Assembly (NCBI GenBank): GCA_040755395.1
Contig: JBFMAX010000001.1
Span: forward strand, 496,001 to 560,000
DNA: 64,000 bases
Direction of reading: 5' to 3'
Origin: Nitrospirota bacterium
GTDB taxonomy: Bacteria > Nitrospirota > Nitrospiria > Nitrospirales > Nitrospiraceae
The position numbers and the translations under genes were made by a program. The notes under the pieces were generated by a model that saw only the letters and a program-made list of their open reading frames with translations, was not told where the DNA came from and did no database searches. This document shows, in pieces, positions 26,942 through 36,770 of this stretch (positions within the stretch are counted from its first letter, which is position 1; each line of letters begins with the position of its first letter).

Positions 26942-27511
26942 ATGACAATCAGGACACCGGCTCTCCTGCTTTTTGCCGTGTCACTCATAGGAATCGTGCT
27001 GCAGGGAACCCATTCTCTTGCGCAGCACGCGGGAACTTCCCAAGGAGCAACGGCACCAAGCGCGCTACAGCGATATCTGGATATGGACTGCGGCGTAAGA
27101 ACAGAAGAGGGAAAATCGGCCATCAAAGAGGTCTTAGCGTTTCAGACTGATCTGCTCCCAGAGTTCATTAGAATTCTTTCACAAGGTCCCGACAAGCAAA
27201 CTATCGAGAATTTAGCGCAACGTTTAGAACGCGAGTGGGCAGAGCGTGAAGAGTTCATAAAAAAGAATCCAAGAAATGTGCTCACGACAGAAGACCTGGC
27301 TGCACTACATGCCCTCACAAAAAAAGAATACTTCGAGCGTCATCGTAGACGGCTAGACCGCAAGTATCGAGAAAAAGCGGCCTTTGCGTTGGCGGCCTTC
27401 GGTTCTGCTCAGGCCCGCCAAGCCCTGGAAGCGGCGAGGAAAGCGACCGAGGACACCGAACTAAAAAGAATCTTCAACGCTGCGCTCGAACTTATGGGAC
27501 AGGCTCAGTAG
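26942..27511 (+). CDS. secreted helical protein of unknown function
   Basis: 189 residues. A signal peptide (MTIRTPALLLFAVSLIGIVL) should be cut after about residue 28 (SLAQ). The mature protein is nearly all helix and highly charged: TEEGKSAIKEVLAFQTDLLP, AQRLEREWAEREEFIKKNP and FERHRRRLDRKYREKAAFAL. The end (ALAAFGSAQARQALEAARK) resembles a HEAT-like repeat. The gene follows the zincin by 22 bp and may be its co-expressed partner. No family was recognised. Confidence 0.7.
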   Translation: MTIRTPALLLFAVSLIGIVLQGTHSLAQHAGTSQGATAPSALQRYLDMDCGVRTEEGKSAIKEVLAFQTDLLPEFIRILSQGPDKQTIENLAQRLEREWAEREEFIKKNPRNVLTTEDLAALHALTKKEYFERHRRRLDRKYREKAAFALAAFGSAQARQALEAARKATEDTELKRIFNAALELMGQAQ

Positions 27512-27590
27512 AAAGGAGCGCTCTTACGACTTCTTGAAGGGCGATGCATGAAGCATCTTTCCCAAATTCCTACAAGCTGCGGTGGGCATG

Positions 27591-27614
27591 GCCCGGACAA
27601 TTCGAGGTCCGGGC
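27591..27614. other. perfect intergenic hairpin in the leader of the gene at 27638
   Basis: GCCCGGAC (27591-27598) and GTCCGGGC (27607-27614) with an 8-base loop AATTCGAG, ending 10 bp before the AGGAGG ribosome site. It has no T-run, so a role in translation or RNA stability is more likely than termination. Confidence 0.45.
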
Positions 27615-27637
27615 ACAACCAACGAGGAGGTATCACA

Positions 27638-28510
27638 ATGAAGCCACGGCTGCTCATTCTTCTGGCACTCGTTTTAACGTGTTCGCCCGGTATAGCTCTG
27701 TCTCAAATGCCACCAGCAGCCAGCACGATCAAGGCTGATGTCAATGGAACGCTGAAATCCAACAGCGACCAGCAGTGGCATGTCGAGCTCGCTCCGCAGA
27801 ACGATACAGGCATCTACTACCCTCCAGGATGTACCGTAAATAGCACCTGTCAGTTTCTTATTAAGCGTGCCACCGGCTGTGCTGATGGTCGCGTTCAAGT
27901 CACGGATTCCGGCTCCGATGATCTCCTGGAGTTCAAGTGTCTCATTATTAAAGGCGATAAGGCCAACTTGACGGCTGTGATCCCCTTTTGGACAGAACAC
28001 GTGTCCGGTCCGGATTCGCCCGCTAATTACGAGGTGCGAATGGAAGGGAAGTTTATCCGGGGAATAGGCGCGGCTAAGGATGACTGGATACGGTTCACAG
28101 GCTTTCTCCAATATCCGCCGGCCCAATCTCCTTCGGATGGAATATATGGCACTTGGCTACAACTGGGAGAATTGTACTACTCCGTGCCGGGCACGAGCTT
28201 GAGCTATGCTGACTTCAGTCAGATGACAAGCCACCAGCCGTCGAATCTTACTGGGAACCGAATTCTTAAGGGATATTTGGAATTCTATATGAAGAATAGA
28301 AATGACGAACTCAGATTACCTGTCGGCTTAAAAGTCCTTGGCGCCTCGCAGGGCGGAGGAAACGGTGGGCCTGTTGGCCCCGTAGACCCGAAGGCTTTAA
28401 AGGATCTTTTGGAGGGAATCAAAAATTCCCTAAGAGCAGAGGCGTTAAGAGAACTTCTGAAAGAACTCAACTTGCCTCCGGTTCCGCCCAAACCACAGAA
28501 TCCACAGTAA
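27638..28510 (+). CDS. secreted protein with C-terminal Pro-rich tail, unknown function
   Basis: 290 residues. ATG 27638 has AGGAGG 7 bp upstream. The signal peptide MKPRLLILLALVLTCSPGIA is cut near SLSQ. The mature part is beta-rich with two cysteine pairs (PPGCTVNSTCQFLIK and a later CADG...KCLI). The last 60 residues are Gly- and Pro-rich (GGGNGGPVGPVDPKALKDLL) with a leucine-rich helix and a VPPKPQNPQ end. Its stop lies 61 bp before the TpsA gene at 28572, so it may be co-transcribed with it. Confidence 0.7.
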   Translation: MKPRLLILLALVLTCSPGIALSQMPPAASTIKADVNGTLKSNSDQQWHVELAPQNDTGIYYPPGCTVNSTCQFLIKRATGCADGRVQVTDSGSDDLLEFKCLIIKGDKANLTAVIPFWTEHVSGPDSPANYEVRMEGKFIRGIGAAKDDWIRFTGFLQYPPAQSPSDGIYGTWLQLGELYYSVPGTSLSYADFSQMTSHQPSNLTGNRILKGYLEFYMKNRNDELRLPVGLKVLGASQGGGNGGPVGPVDPKALKDLLEGIKNSLRAEALRELLKELNLPPVPPKPQNPQ

Positions 28511-28571
28511 AGTGGCGAGATGGATGAGCGTCTTCAGAAGCGTTGGCGAAATCGACCACAGAGGTGCTGGG

Positions 28572-31500
28572 ATGAACGTACCATTGGGATCAAGAGGTGA
28601 ACGAGCGAGAGCAGTGCTTGCTCGTTGTGCCCTTAGGAGAACAAGGTTTCTGTTTGTCGCTTGCCTTGTAGCCTCCACGACCCTGCACGATATTACTCGA
28701 GCGCAGGTTGCAACGAATATTACACCCAGCGGCCTCAACACCGTCGTTACGCCGAACGGCAACGTGTACGAAATCACCGGAGGAACCCGACCAGGAAACG
28801 GACCGAACTTGTTTCACAGTTTCGGCGAATTCAGCGTCGGTGCAACGGACATCGCGCGCTTCCAACCAACGCCCTCCACGCTAGGACCAATTTCTCTGGA
28901 CGCGACGATCGGCAACATCCTCGGGCGGGTCACCGGTGTGAACGGGAATCCGCCTAACATCTCCAGCATCTTCGGCACCATCGACAGCGCCACTTTTTAT
29001 CCTAAAGCAAATCTGTTTCTGATGAATCCCGCCGGGATCATCTTCGGCCCTAACGCCAGCTTGAATGTGGGCGGCTCGGTCACCTTCACCACGGCCAACT
29101 ACATTCGCCTCTTTGACGGAGTGAACAGCGCAAACTTCTACGCAGATCCAGCACATGACACGCTGGCGAACAGCATGTTCGCCGTTTCGCCCTTAGTGGA
29201 CTTTGGGTTTGTGACGCCGGCGGCCTTGGGGTTTCTGAGCGACTCCCCAGCCGGCATGACAGTTCAGGGCAGTACTCTTTCGGTTCCTCTTGCGCAAGCG
29301 ATCACCTTGGTCGGCGGGGATATTACGATTACGACCGATTCGGAGTCAGGCGCATCAGCCAACCTCTTGGCGCCGAGCGGGGAAATCCGTATCGCCAGTA
29401 TTGCTTCAGCCGGTGAAGTGTTACTCCCTACGCTCGAGACAGGTTTGAATATCAGCGACCATTCGGTGACGGCATTCGGATCTGTTCGCATAGAGGAAGG
29501 AGCCTTTCTCGACGTCACCGACAATGATTTCTCAGGTGACGGACGTGGCGGAGCAATTCGTATCCGTGGCGGACAGTTCATCATGGACAGCGCGACGCTT
29601 TCGGCCAATACCCTTGGTGATGTTGATGGCCCATCGCTTGCGATCAGTGTGGACATCACGGGAGGCATCACGCTCGATAATTTCAGCGCGATTTCGGCGG
29701 CAACCGTAGGAGCGGGACGGACCGGAGATGTGGAACTTAGGGCTGCTGATGTGCAAGTGCGAGGAGGCTCCGGTATTGGAACCTTTAGTCTAGGGAGCGG
29801 TCATGCAGGTGATGTTCGGATAACCGGATCGAATTCTGTCACCATTAGTGGAGAATTCACCAGCGTCACAAGCGACGCCTTCGACATCGGGAACGGCGGC
29901 ACGATCTCTCTCAACTCCAATACGGTGTTGATCGATGATCTTGCCGAGATCAAGACCGGAACTGATACGGTTGGCCGCGCCGGCGACATCATTCTGGATG
30001 TCGGGAACCTGATGGTTTTGCGCGGAGGCAGTATACAGACATTGGCAGGGGTCAGTGGGTCATCAGGTTCCATTGCGATAACAGCTCAAGATACGGTGAC
30101 CCTGTCAGGCCAAACGAGCACAGGCCTCAATCGCATGACTGACGTGGGAATCACTAGCATCCGCAATCTAAGCAACAGCGATGGCGATAACGGCGGCATC
30201 GCAATCAATGCGGATAGGCTTGTTCTCACGAACGACGCGAGCATTAAGAGTGAAACGTTTACCGGAGAGGCCGCCCCGGTGACGATTTCCGCAAACACTG
30301 CCGTCACGATTGCGAGCGGAAGTCAAATCATCAGCGAGGGAACGTCGAGCGCGATTGCGCCCATCCACATCTCTGCCCCAACAATTATGCTCGACCAGGG
30401 AAGCGTAAGAACCACAACAGTGGGAAGCGGTAACGCAGGGGCCATTACGCTAAACACCACCATAGGCAATCTCATTCTGTCGAACGGCTCGGAGGTTATC
30501 AGCTCGACTCAGCAAGGAAGCGGCTTGGGCGGAGCCATCACCCTTTCTTCGGCAGACTCGATCCTGGTATCCGGCAACTCCGTGGTCCAGGCGAGTAGCG
30601 GAGTTGATACAGTCGCTGGGCCTCGAGGCAGTGGCGATGCTGGTCCTATCACAGCGACTGCGCAGGATCTCGTGTCACTGTTGGGGGTGGGATCAGGGTT
30701 CTTTAGCGAGACCAAAGCGTCCGGTAATGCCGGTGCCATCACCGTCCGGGCCAACGACGTCCAGATCACCGACGGCGCGGTGGTGTCGGCGAAGAGTACC
30801 GGATCCGGCGCGGCGGGAAGTGTGACCATCGAAGGCACGGCGAGTCCGGCGCAATCGGTTCTCATCGGCGGGATCGGCAGCGGCGTCTTCACGGAGACTC
30901 AAAGCTCCGGGGCGGGTGGCAACATCACTGTGGAATCCCAGCAAGTGCAGTTGGAGGACTCGGCCACGATATCGTCCAAGACCACCGGCTCCGGCAATGC
31001 GGGGAATATTTTGGTGAAGACCGACACGTTCAGCATGACCGGAGGTGCGACGATCACCGCCGAAAGCACCGGATCGGGTCAGGCCGGGACGGTCACAATC
31101 CAAGGCCTAGACAGTCCGGCTGAATCCATCTTGATCAGCGGCGCGGGCAGCGGCGTTTTCACCACCACTTCGGGCACCGGCGCGGGCGGCGACATCTTCC
31201 TCAATGCCAATTCCGTCACGCTCCAGAACGGTGGCACGCTCTCGGCGGCTACGTCCGGCACTGCCGCCTCCGCCATCGGCGGGACGATCACAGTGCACGC
31301 GAACACGATCGAGGTCCTGTCCGGAGCCACGATGACCGCGCAATCCACTGGGGCAGGCAGCGCCGGCAGCATTACGGTGCAGGGGTTGGCGAGTCCGGCG
31401 CAATCCATCGTGATTGACGGCCCCGGCAGCGGCCTCTTGACCGAGGCGCACGGCACGGGTGATGGCGGGAGCATCACCGTCTCGGCCCACCAGGTGCAAC

Positions 31501-32573
31501 TCACCAATCAGGCGAAACTCTCGGCGACCACCACCGGCGCCGGCGATGCCGGGGATGTTCTCGTCCAGGGCGACACCGTCAGCCTCTTGAGCGGCGCCCG
31601 GCTCGAGAGCGGCAGCATCAAGCGAACGCCCACCTCTCCGGCCCCCACAGGCCAAGGCGGCACCGTGACCGTCGAAGGGATTGCCAGCCCGGCTACTTCG
31701 ATCGTGCTCAGCGGCCCGGGCAGCGGCATCTTCACGACGGCGGAGGGATCCGGCACAGGCGGGAATATCACGATGACCGCGAGCCAGTCCGTCACGCTGA
31801 CCGACGGGGCAAGCGTCGCCGCCAGCAGCACCGGGCCGGCGAATGCCGGCAACATCGCCATCGACGCCGGCAACTCGTTCTTCGTGCAGGACAGTTCGGT
31901 CACAACCAGTGCCACGCAGGCCAGCGGCGGGGATATCTCGGTCCAGGCCAGTTCGATTTTCCGGATGATCAACAGCCAGATGACGGCCTCAGTCCAGCAG
32001 GGCTCCAACACCTTTGGCGGGAACATCACCATCGATCCGCAGTTCGTGATCCTCCAGAACCAGAGCCAGATCCTCGCCACCGCCGTGGAGGGCACAGGCG
32101 GCAATATCCTGATCGTGACCCCGGTCTTTCTCGCGGATCAGACGAGCATCGTGGACGCCTCTTCGCAGTTCGGCCGGAGCGGGACGGTGACGATCCAGTC
32201 ACCGACCTCGCAGTTGGCCGGGACCTTGGCGACGCTCCCGCAGTCGGTGCGGCAGGCGGCGGCCCTCAACACGGTGCGCTGTGCCGCGCAGATGGGGGGC
32301 CAAGCGAGCAGCTTCATCGTGGCGGGGCGGGATACGCTGCCGGCGGAGCCGGGCGGGTGGATGATGAGTGCCCTCACCCCTCCCCTCTCTCCAGCAGGGA
32401 GAGGGGAAACAGTTGAAAGCGCGGGCGCGGGGCAAGAGGCGCGGCGCGACACCCTCACCCCATCCTTCTCCCAGGGGGAGAGGGAGCAGGCCGTGTCATT
32501 GCGGCGGATGACGCCGGGCGGGTTCTTGACGCAGGCATTTGCAATTGAGGGGTCGCCAGGCTGCGGCTCGTGA
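28572..32573 (+). CDS. filamentous-haemagglutinin-type TpsA exoprotein 1
   Basis: 1333 residues. A long N-terminal signal region ends near TRAQ. A TPS (two-partner secretion) domain follows: SGLNTVVTPNGNVYEITGGT, GPNLFHSFGEFSVG, NPAGIIFGPNASLNVGGS. The rest is a right-handed beta-helix of imperfect repeats (for example TGSGNAGNILVKTDTFSMTG and AGSVTIEG types), secreted through a TpsB pore. The C-terminal motif SSFIVAGRDTLPAEPGGW is like that of cyanobacterial haemagglutinin-like proteins. A family A repeat then encodes LTPPLSPAGRGETVE, and a final segment ends GSPGCGS. ATG 28572 was chosen over the in-frame GTG at 28512 and ATG at 28524 because a GAGGTG site precedes it. The 3' 723 bp is nearly identical to that of the gene at 36771. 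Confidence 0.92.
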   Translation: MNVPLGSRGERARAVLARCALRRTRFLFVACLVASTTLHDITRAQVATNITPSGLNTVVTPNGNVYEITGGTRPGNGPNLFHSFGEFSVGATDIARFQPTPSTLGPISLDATIGNILGRVTGVNGNPPNISSIFGTIDSATFYPKANLFLMNPAGIIFGPNASLNVGGSVTFTTANYIRLFDGVNSANFYADPAHDTLANSMFAVSPLVDFGFVTPAALGFLSDSPAGMTVQGSTLSVPLAQAITLVGGDITITTDSESGASANLLAPSGEIRIASIASAGEVLLPTLETGLNISDHSVTAFGSVRIEEGAFLDVTDNDFSGDGRGGAIRIRGGQFIMDSATLSANTLGDVDGPSLAISVDITGGITLDNFSAISAATVGAGRTGDVELRAADVQVRGGSGIGTFSLGSGHAGDVRITGSNSVTISGEFTSVTSDAFDIGNGGTISLNSNTVLIDDLAEIKTGTDTVGRAGDIILDVGNLMVLRGGSIQTLAGVSGSSGSIAITAQDTVTLSGQTSTGLNRMTDVGITSIRNLSNSDGDNGGIAINADRLVLTNDASIKSETFTGEAAPVTISANTAVTIASGSQIISEGTSSAIAPIHISAPTIMLDQGSVRTTTVGSGNAGAITLNTTIGNLILSNGSEVISSTQQGSGLGGAITLSSADSILVSGNSVVQASSGVDTVAGPRGSGDAGPITATAQDLVSLLGVGSGFFSETKASGNAGAITVRANDVQITDGAVVSAKSTGSGAAGSVTIEGTASPAQSVLIGGIGSGVFTETQSSGAGGNITVESQQVQLEDSATISSKTTGSGNAGNILVKTDTFSMTGGATITAESTGSGQAGTVTIQGLDSPAESILISGAGSGVFTTTSGTGAGGDIFLNANSVTLQNGGTLSAATSGTAASAIGGTITVHANTIEVLSGATMTAQSTGAGSAGSITVQGLASPAQSIVIDGPGSGLLTEAHGTGDGGSITVSAHQVQLTNQAKLSATTTGAGDAGDVLVQGDTVSLLSGARLESGSIKRTPTSPAPTGQGGTVTVEGIASPATSIVLSGPGSGIFTTAEGSGTGGNITMTASQSVTLTDGASVAASSTGPANAGNIAIDAGNSFFVQDSSVTTSATQASGGDISVQASSIFRMINSQMTASVQQGSNTFGGNITIDPQFVILQNQSQILATAVEGTGGNILIVTPVFLADQTSIVDASSQFGRSGTVTIQSPTSQLAGTLATLPQSVRQAAALNTVRCAAQMGGQASSFIVAGRDTLPAEPGGWMMSALTPPLSPAGRGETVESAGAGQEARRDTLTPSFSQGEREQAVSLRRMTPGGFLTQAFAIEGSPGCGS
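31851..32573 (+). repeat. near-identical 3' segment shared by the two TpsA genes, copy 1
   Basis: From AACATCGCCATCGACGCCGG to the stop codon this segment is almost the same as 39456-40184. The only length difference seen is 6 bp, inside the family A repeat. The rest of the two genes differs much more, so recent duplication or gene conversion is likely. Confidence 0.85.
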
Positions 32574-32680
32574 CCATCGCGGAGTGAAACCCCGTCGTGA
32601 AAACGACGACTGCGAATGATCCGGCGCCTCTTGATTCGACGAGAGAAGTATGCCGATTGAGTGAGTCGAGAGAGTGGCCC

Positions 32681-35539
32681 ATGCGCGGGCGGTCCGCTTT
32701 GGTGTTCTTCGTGATCACACTGGCAACCGGAGGGTGCGCCACGATCGATCCGCGGGAATTGGTTGACTGCGTCACGTACGGGCTCGAGGGATTTCGGCCG
32801 GTTGCGGCTCAACGCACCGAACGATTTCTAGGCAAGGTGGACAAAGACACCGCTCGCTGTCGGGGCGGGAACAAAGCCGTGGCGGGTCGCGACTTTCCCT
32901 GGGTGGACTGGCAGAACTACTGGGCTGCGGGAGATGCCGGTTCCAAGTCGTGGGGCTCCGCGGACGGGAGCGGGCACTTCCCCCCGAATGGACGCGGCAT
33001 CGACGGGGCCTTGCTCGACCTCGAGTTCCAACGCATGGAGCTGATCAGGTTCAACCTGTTCGACAACAGCGGGACCTACGAGGACTATGTCAAGGGTCGG
33101 ACGGAGGACGGCAAGCCACAAGACGGACCGACCCTGAAGGTCTGGCAAGAGATGCGGCTTCCGCGCGGGCATCCGCAGTACGAAGTCGTGGGCGGTGATG
33201 ATCACCAGACCTGCCGCGGCGAGTTGATCCGCTTCCGCACTCTCACCGGCATCTGCAACGACATCCGCAATCCCCTTATGGGCTCCACCGGCCAGCCTTT
33301 CGCGCGCAACGTGGAGTTCGAGACCACCTTCCCGGACTTAGGCAAGAACGACATCGTCAAGAACCGCCACGCTGACCGACTGGAGTTGCTCAAGCCCGAC
33401 CCGCAGATGATCAGTCGCACGCTCTTCATCCGAACACAATCGCAACCCCACACATGCCACGCGGGGCTCGGGTTGCCGGGTAACTCGCCCGAGGCCACCT
33501 GCGACTATAAGAAGGCCCCGTTCTTCAACGTCCTGGCCGCCTTCTGGATCCAATTCATGACGCACGATTGGTTCTCTCACCTGGAGGAAGGACACAACCG
33601 GGAAGTGAACGGGAAGCCCGACCTCATGCCCGTCGGATGCATGGCTGAGGCCGCCGGCAAGCTCGGATGCCGCCCCGATGACCGGATGGACCGAGCCTCC
33701 ATCGCGGAGCAGAACGATCCGCCGACCTTCACCCACCAAGGCAAGACCTATCTCACCCGGGCCTATAAGACCACGCGGAATACCGTCACGGCCTGGTGGG
33801 ATGCGTCGCAGATCTACGGCTATGACGAGCGGTCGCACCAGCGGGTCAAGCGAGATCCGAAAGACCCGGCCAAGCTCCAGATGATCACCGTGGGCCGGCG
33901 CGCGGGAGAGGGCGAGAAGCAAGGCTACCTGCCCCAGTTCGATTCAACCGATCCCATCAACCCCGCCTGGGCTGATCAGGAGGCGACGGCGTTCCCGGAT
34001 AACTGGTCCGTCGGCCTGAGCTTCTTCCACAACGTCTTCGCCCGCGAGCACAACCAGTTTGTGGAGGCGTTCCGCGACCGGCAGCAGAAGACGCCGAACG
34101 CCGACAGCGGACTCCGCCATCCCGCCCGGCCCGACGAGGAGATCCCATACAAGAATGTGAGCGACGAAGAACTGTTCCAGATCGCGCGGCTCGTCGTCTC
34201 GGCGGAGATCGCCAAGATTCACACCATCGAGTGGACCACGCAACTGCTCTACGACGAGCCGCTCTATCTGGGCATGAACGCCAACTGGCACGGGCTCCTG
34301 CGTGGAGAGGGCCCGGTGTCGAGAGCCCTCGAAAAGATCGTGGTGCAATCCTTCGGCAAGTCCCGGGACGCGAAGACAGCCAATCAGTGGTATTCGGTCT
34401 TTGCCGCCGGACCGGGGATCTTCGGATTAGGCAGCCGCGTGTATGCCGACGATGCCATCTTCTCCCTCTACGATCCGAAGAAGACAGACATCTGGAGCCT
34501 GAAGAATCCCGACCACGTCAACGGGGGCACCAACCACTTCGGCTCGCCGTTCAACTTTCCAGAAGAGTTCATCACCGTCTATCGCCTGCACCCGATGGTA
34601 CCCGATCTGCTCGAATACCGCGAGCTCAAGAATCCCAACGGCATCGTGGAGAAGATTCCGGTGGTCGAGACGTTCCGCGGCAAAGCCACGCCCGCGATGA
34701 GAGACCGGGGCTTGGCCAACTGGGCGCTATCGATGGGACGCCAACGGCTCGGACTGCTCGCGCTCCAGAACCACCCGCAGTTCCTGCAAAACTTGCCGAT
34801 GCCCGCGTCGCGCACGGGGACCGGCAAACTCGACGTCGCGGCGCTTGACCTCATTCGGGACCGGGAACGTGGCGTGCCGCGATTCAACGAGTTTCGGCGA
34901 CAGTATGGGCTGAAGACCCTCATGAGCTTTGACGATTTCGTGGACCAGCGGCCTCCCAAGGAGTCGGAAGCACGCAAGGAACAGGAAAAATTAGCGCAGC
35001 TTCTGCGCGAGGTCTACGGCCGGCACACTTGCGACGCGTCCAAAATCATCACCACAGCCCAAGTGAACGACGACGGGACGCCGATCAACGACTGCCTCGG
35101 ACACCCCGACGGCAGCATGGTGGACAATGTCGAAGACGTGGACACCGTCGTGGGCTGGCTGGCGGAGCCAGTCCGGCCCCACGGCTTCGCCATCTCCGAG
35201 ACCCAGTTCCAGGTCTTTATCCTCAACGCCTCGCGGCGCCTCTTCAGCGACCGGTTCTTCACGTCGAGCTTTCGGCCGGAGTTCTACACGCATCTGGGAG
35301 TGGAGTGGGTCACGAACAATGGTCCGGACGGCAAGAAAATGGAACCAAACAAGTCGAACGGCCATGAAGTGGAAGTATCGCCGCTCAAGCGCGTGCTCCA
35401 GCGGACCATCCCGGAACTCAAGCCGGAACTCGAACACGTGATCAACGTCTTCGACCCCTGGGCCCGCGACCGTGGGGAATATTACAGCCTGCAGTGGAAG
35501 CCGAGGCCAGGTGCGGAGGCGGACGAGGCGTTCAGGTAG
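32681..35539 (+). CDS. animal-type heme peroxidase lipoprotein (COX/alpha-DOX-like)
   Basis: 952 residues from ATG 32681. The signal peptide MRGRSALVFFVITLATGGC ends in a lipobox-like Cys; an upstream in-frame start (32597) would place 28 polar residues before it. The peroxidase-cyclooxygenase fold shows a distal Gln/His in IQFMTHDWFSH (about 290), FAREHNQFV (about 445) and the proximal-His motif VYRLHPMVPDLL (about 634). A Tyr three residues before the proximal His lies where cyclooxygenases have the catalytic Tyr. The C-terminal part after about 700 is less clear. It should oxidise small substrates or lipids with peroxide at the envelope. It stands between two secretion genes. Confidence 0.85.
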   Translation: MRGRSALVFFVITLATGGCATIDPRELVDCVTYGLEGFRPVAAQRTERFLGKVDKDTARCRGGNKAVAGRDFPWVDWQNYWAAGDAGSKSWGSADGSGHFPPNGRGIDGALLDLEFQRMELIRFNLFDNSGTYEDYVKGRTEDGKPQDGPTLKVWQEMRLPRGHPQYEVVGGDDHQTCRGELIRFRTLTGICNDIRNPLMGSTGQPFARNVEFETTFPDLGKNDIVKNRHADRLELLKPDPQMISRTLFIRTQSQPHTCHAGLGLPGNSPEATCDYKKAPFFNVLAAFWIQFMTHDWFSHLEEGHNREVNGKPDLMPVGCMAEAAGKLGCRPDDRMDRASIAEQNDPPTFTHQGKTYLTRAYKTTRNTVTAWWDASQIYGYDERSHQRVKRDPKDPAKLQMITVGRRAGEGEKQGYLPQFDSTDPINPAWADQEATAFPDNWSVGLSFFHNVFAREHNQFVEAFRDRQQKTPNADSGLRHPARPDEEIPYKNVSDEELFQIARLVVSAEIAKIHTIEWTTQLLYDEPLYLGMNANWHGLLRGEGPVSRALEKIVVQSFGKSRDAKTANQWYSVFAAGPGIFGLGSRVYADDAIFSLYDPKKTDIWSLKNPDHVNGGTNHFGSPFNFPEEFITVYRLHPMVPDLLEYRELKNPNGIVEKIPVVETFRGKATPAMRDRGLANWALSMGRQRLGLLALQNHPQFLQNLPMPASRTGTGKLDVAALDLIRDRERGVPRFNEFRRQYGLKTLMSFDDFVDQRPPKESEARKEQEKLAQLLREVYGRHTCDASKIITTAQVNDDGTPINDCLGHPDGSMVDNVEDVDTVVGWLAEPVRPHGFAISETQFQVFILNASRRLFSDRFFTSSFRPEFYTHLGVEWVTNNGPDGKKMEPNKSNGHEVEVSPLKRVLQRTIPELKPELEHVINVFDPWARDRGEYYSLQWKPRPGAEADEAFR

Positions 35540-35706
35540 CTAGCCTGCGAGGCACAGAAGATTTACTGAAAACTTGCACCCTAGGTCACATTCCAGGGAA
35601 ATGCCAAGGCATTACTCGCCGCCAAACCAAAGAGGCGGTCAGACGCCCATCAAGTCAGGCAATCGAAGGGCTGCACGGAAATCAGATTCGAACAGGAGGT
35701 AGCGGT

Positions 35707-36156
35707 ATGCGTACTCAACACTTTACAAGACTTAGATGGCTTGTTATCGCGGGCGCAACAGTTCTGTTGAGCGGATGTCTGCCTGAGGGCTTTCCCAAGT
35801 GTCCTCCTCCTGGCGGGATAGTGAGCACTACGTGTTATTACAAGCTCAAGATTATTGAAAAAGAAACGCCGGAGGCAGGTTTGGTAATAGGCAAGATCTC
35901 CGATGACGTCATACAAAAGAACGCAGAGAGACGAAAGCACTGGTTTTCGAGTGGGTTGCTTAGGGAGCTTGTACAGAACGATTACGATCCTAAGGATTAT
36001 CCCTCCTTTCAATATGCCATCCATGTGAAAGATACAAGCACGATAGAGAAAGGCAACGACTACTATTTTGTGAACGAGCCCAATAGTTACTATCTCAAGC
36101 TCTGCGATGCGAAGTGTTTGGAGGATGGGAGGAAAAAGTCGAATGTGGGATCTTAG
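35707..36156 (+). CDS. small predicted lipoprotein
   Basis: 149 residues. The signal peptide MRTQHFTRLRWLVIAGATVL ends at LLSGC (lipobox), followed by a Cys/Pro-rich start (PEGFPKCPPPGGIVSTTCYY). The rest is beta/alpha mixed with many Asp/Asn and Tyr (NDYYFVNEPNSYYLKLCDAK). AGGAGGT lies 7 bp upstream of the ATG. No domain is recognised. The gene and the next one are richer in A+T than the flanking large genes and may have been acquired together. Confidence 0.7.
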   Translation: MRTQHFTRLRWLVIAGATVLLSGCLPEGFPKCPPPGGIVSTTCYYKLKIIEKETPEAGLVIGKISDDVIQKNAERRKHWFSSGLLRELVQNDYDPKDYPSFQYAIHVKDTSTIEKGNDYYFVNEPNSYYLKLCDAKCLEDGRKKSNVGS

Positions 36157-36171
36157 AGAGGAGGTGCTGTT

Positions 36172-36627
36172 ATGCGCAGGCTCATGGTCGTTCAGGTTCT
36201 TACACTGTTGACACTTTGTGGAGGTGGGATCCTATTCGCGGCTGCTCCGGCCCACGCTGAAGAAGTAATCTGCTGTATGTGCAACAGATGCTACTCCTGG
36301 TGTGTCTGCCCTGGCGACCACCCGGACTGCGAAACTTGTGCTGTATCAGACCCTAACGTTTCCCAAATCAGCAATGTCGCTCACACGGGAACGCTTGGCA
36401 TAAGACGGATACACGAGCCGTTGCCTTCCCTTTTCGCCATTGCAAGTGACCCTAATCGACTGACAAGGCTTGCCAGCGCCAAGCCATGTGGCCAGGCTAT
36501 GGGGAGATTGAAACTATTGAAGGACACTGGCGCTGTTCTGAGCTACGAACACGCTGTCTTGGAAAGCACGGCGGAACAAGACAACGCTGTGGCTTTCCAG
36601 GCTACAACCTACAGGAACAGGAAATAG
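36172..36627 (+). CDS. small Cys-rich secreted protein
   Basis: 151 residues. The signal peptide (MRRLMVVQVLTLLTLCGGG) is cut after AHAEE or nearby. The mature N-terminus has a dense Cys cluster, ICCMCNRCYSWCVCPGDHPD followed by CETC: seven cysteines and a His in about 25 residues, which could bind a metal or form disulfides. The remaining part is polar. AGAGGAGG lies upstream of the ATG. It follows the previous gene by 15 bp and precedes TpsA 2 by 143 bp. Unknown function; a redox or metal role at the envelope is possible. Confidence 0.7.
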   Translation: MRRLMVVQVLTLLTLCGGGILFAAAPAHAEEVICCMCNRCYSWCVCPGDHPDCETCAVSDPNVSQISNVAHTGTLGIRRIHEPLPSLFAIASDPNRLTRLASAKPCGQAMGRLKLLKDTGAVLSYEHAVLESTAEQDNAVAFQATTYRNRK

Positions 36628-36770
36628 GAACAGACCCGACGCGGAATCAAGGCGTTCGGCCGTGTTCATCCTGGAGGCGGAGGTTATTCACTTCAGGTAC
36701 AACCGTCGCGACATCAGACCCAAAGGTGAAGGGCAGGCGTCCTCTCATCGAGACACAGGGAGGATGAATC

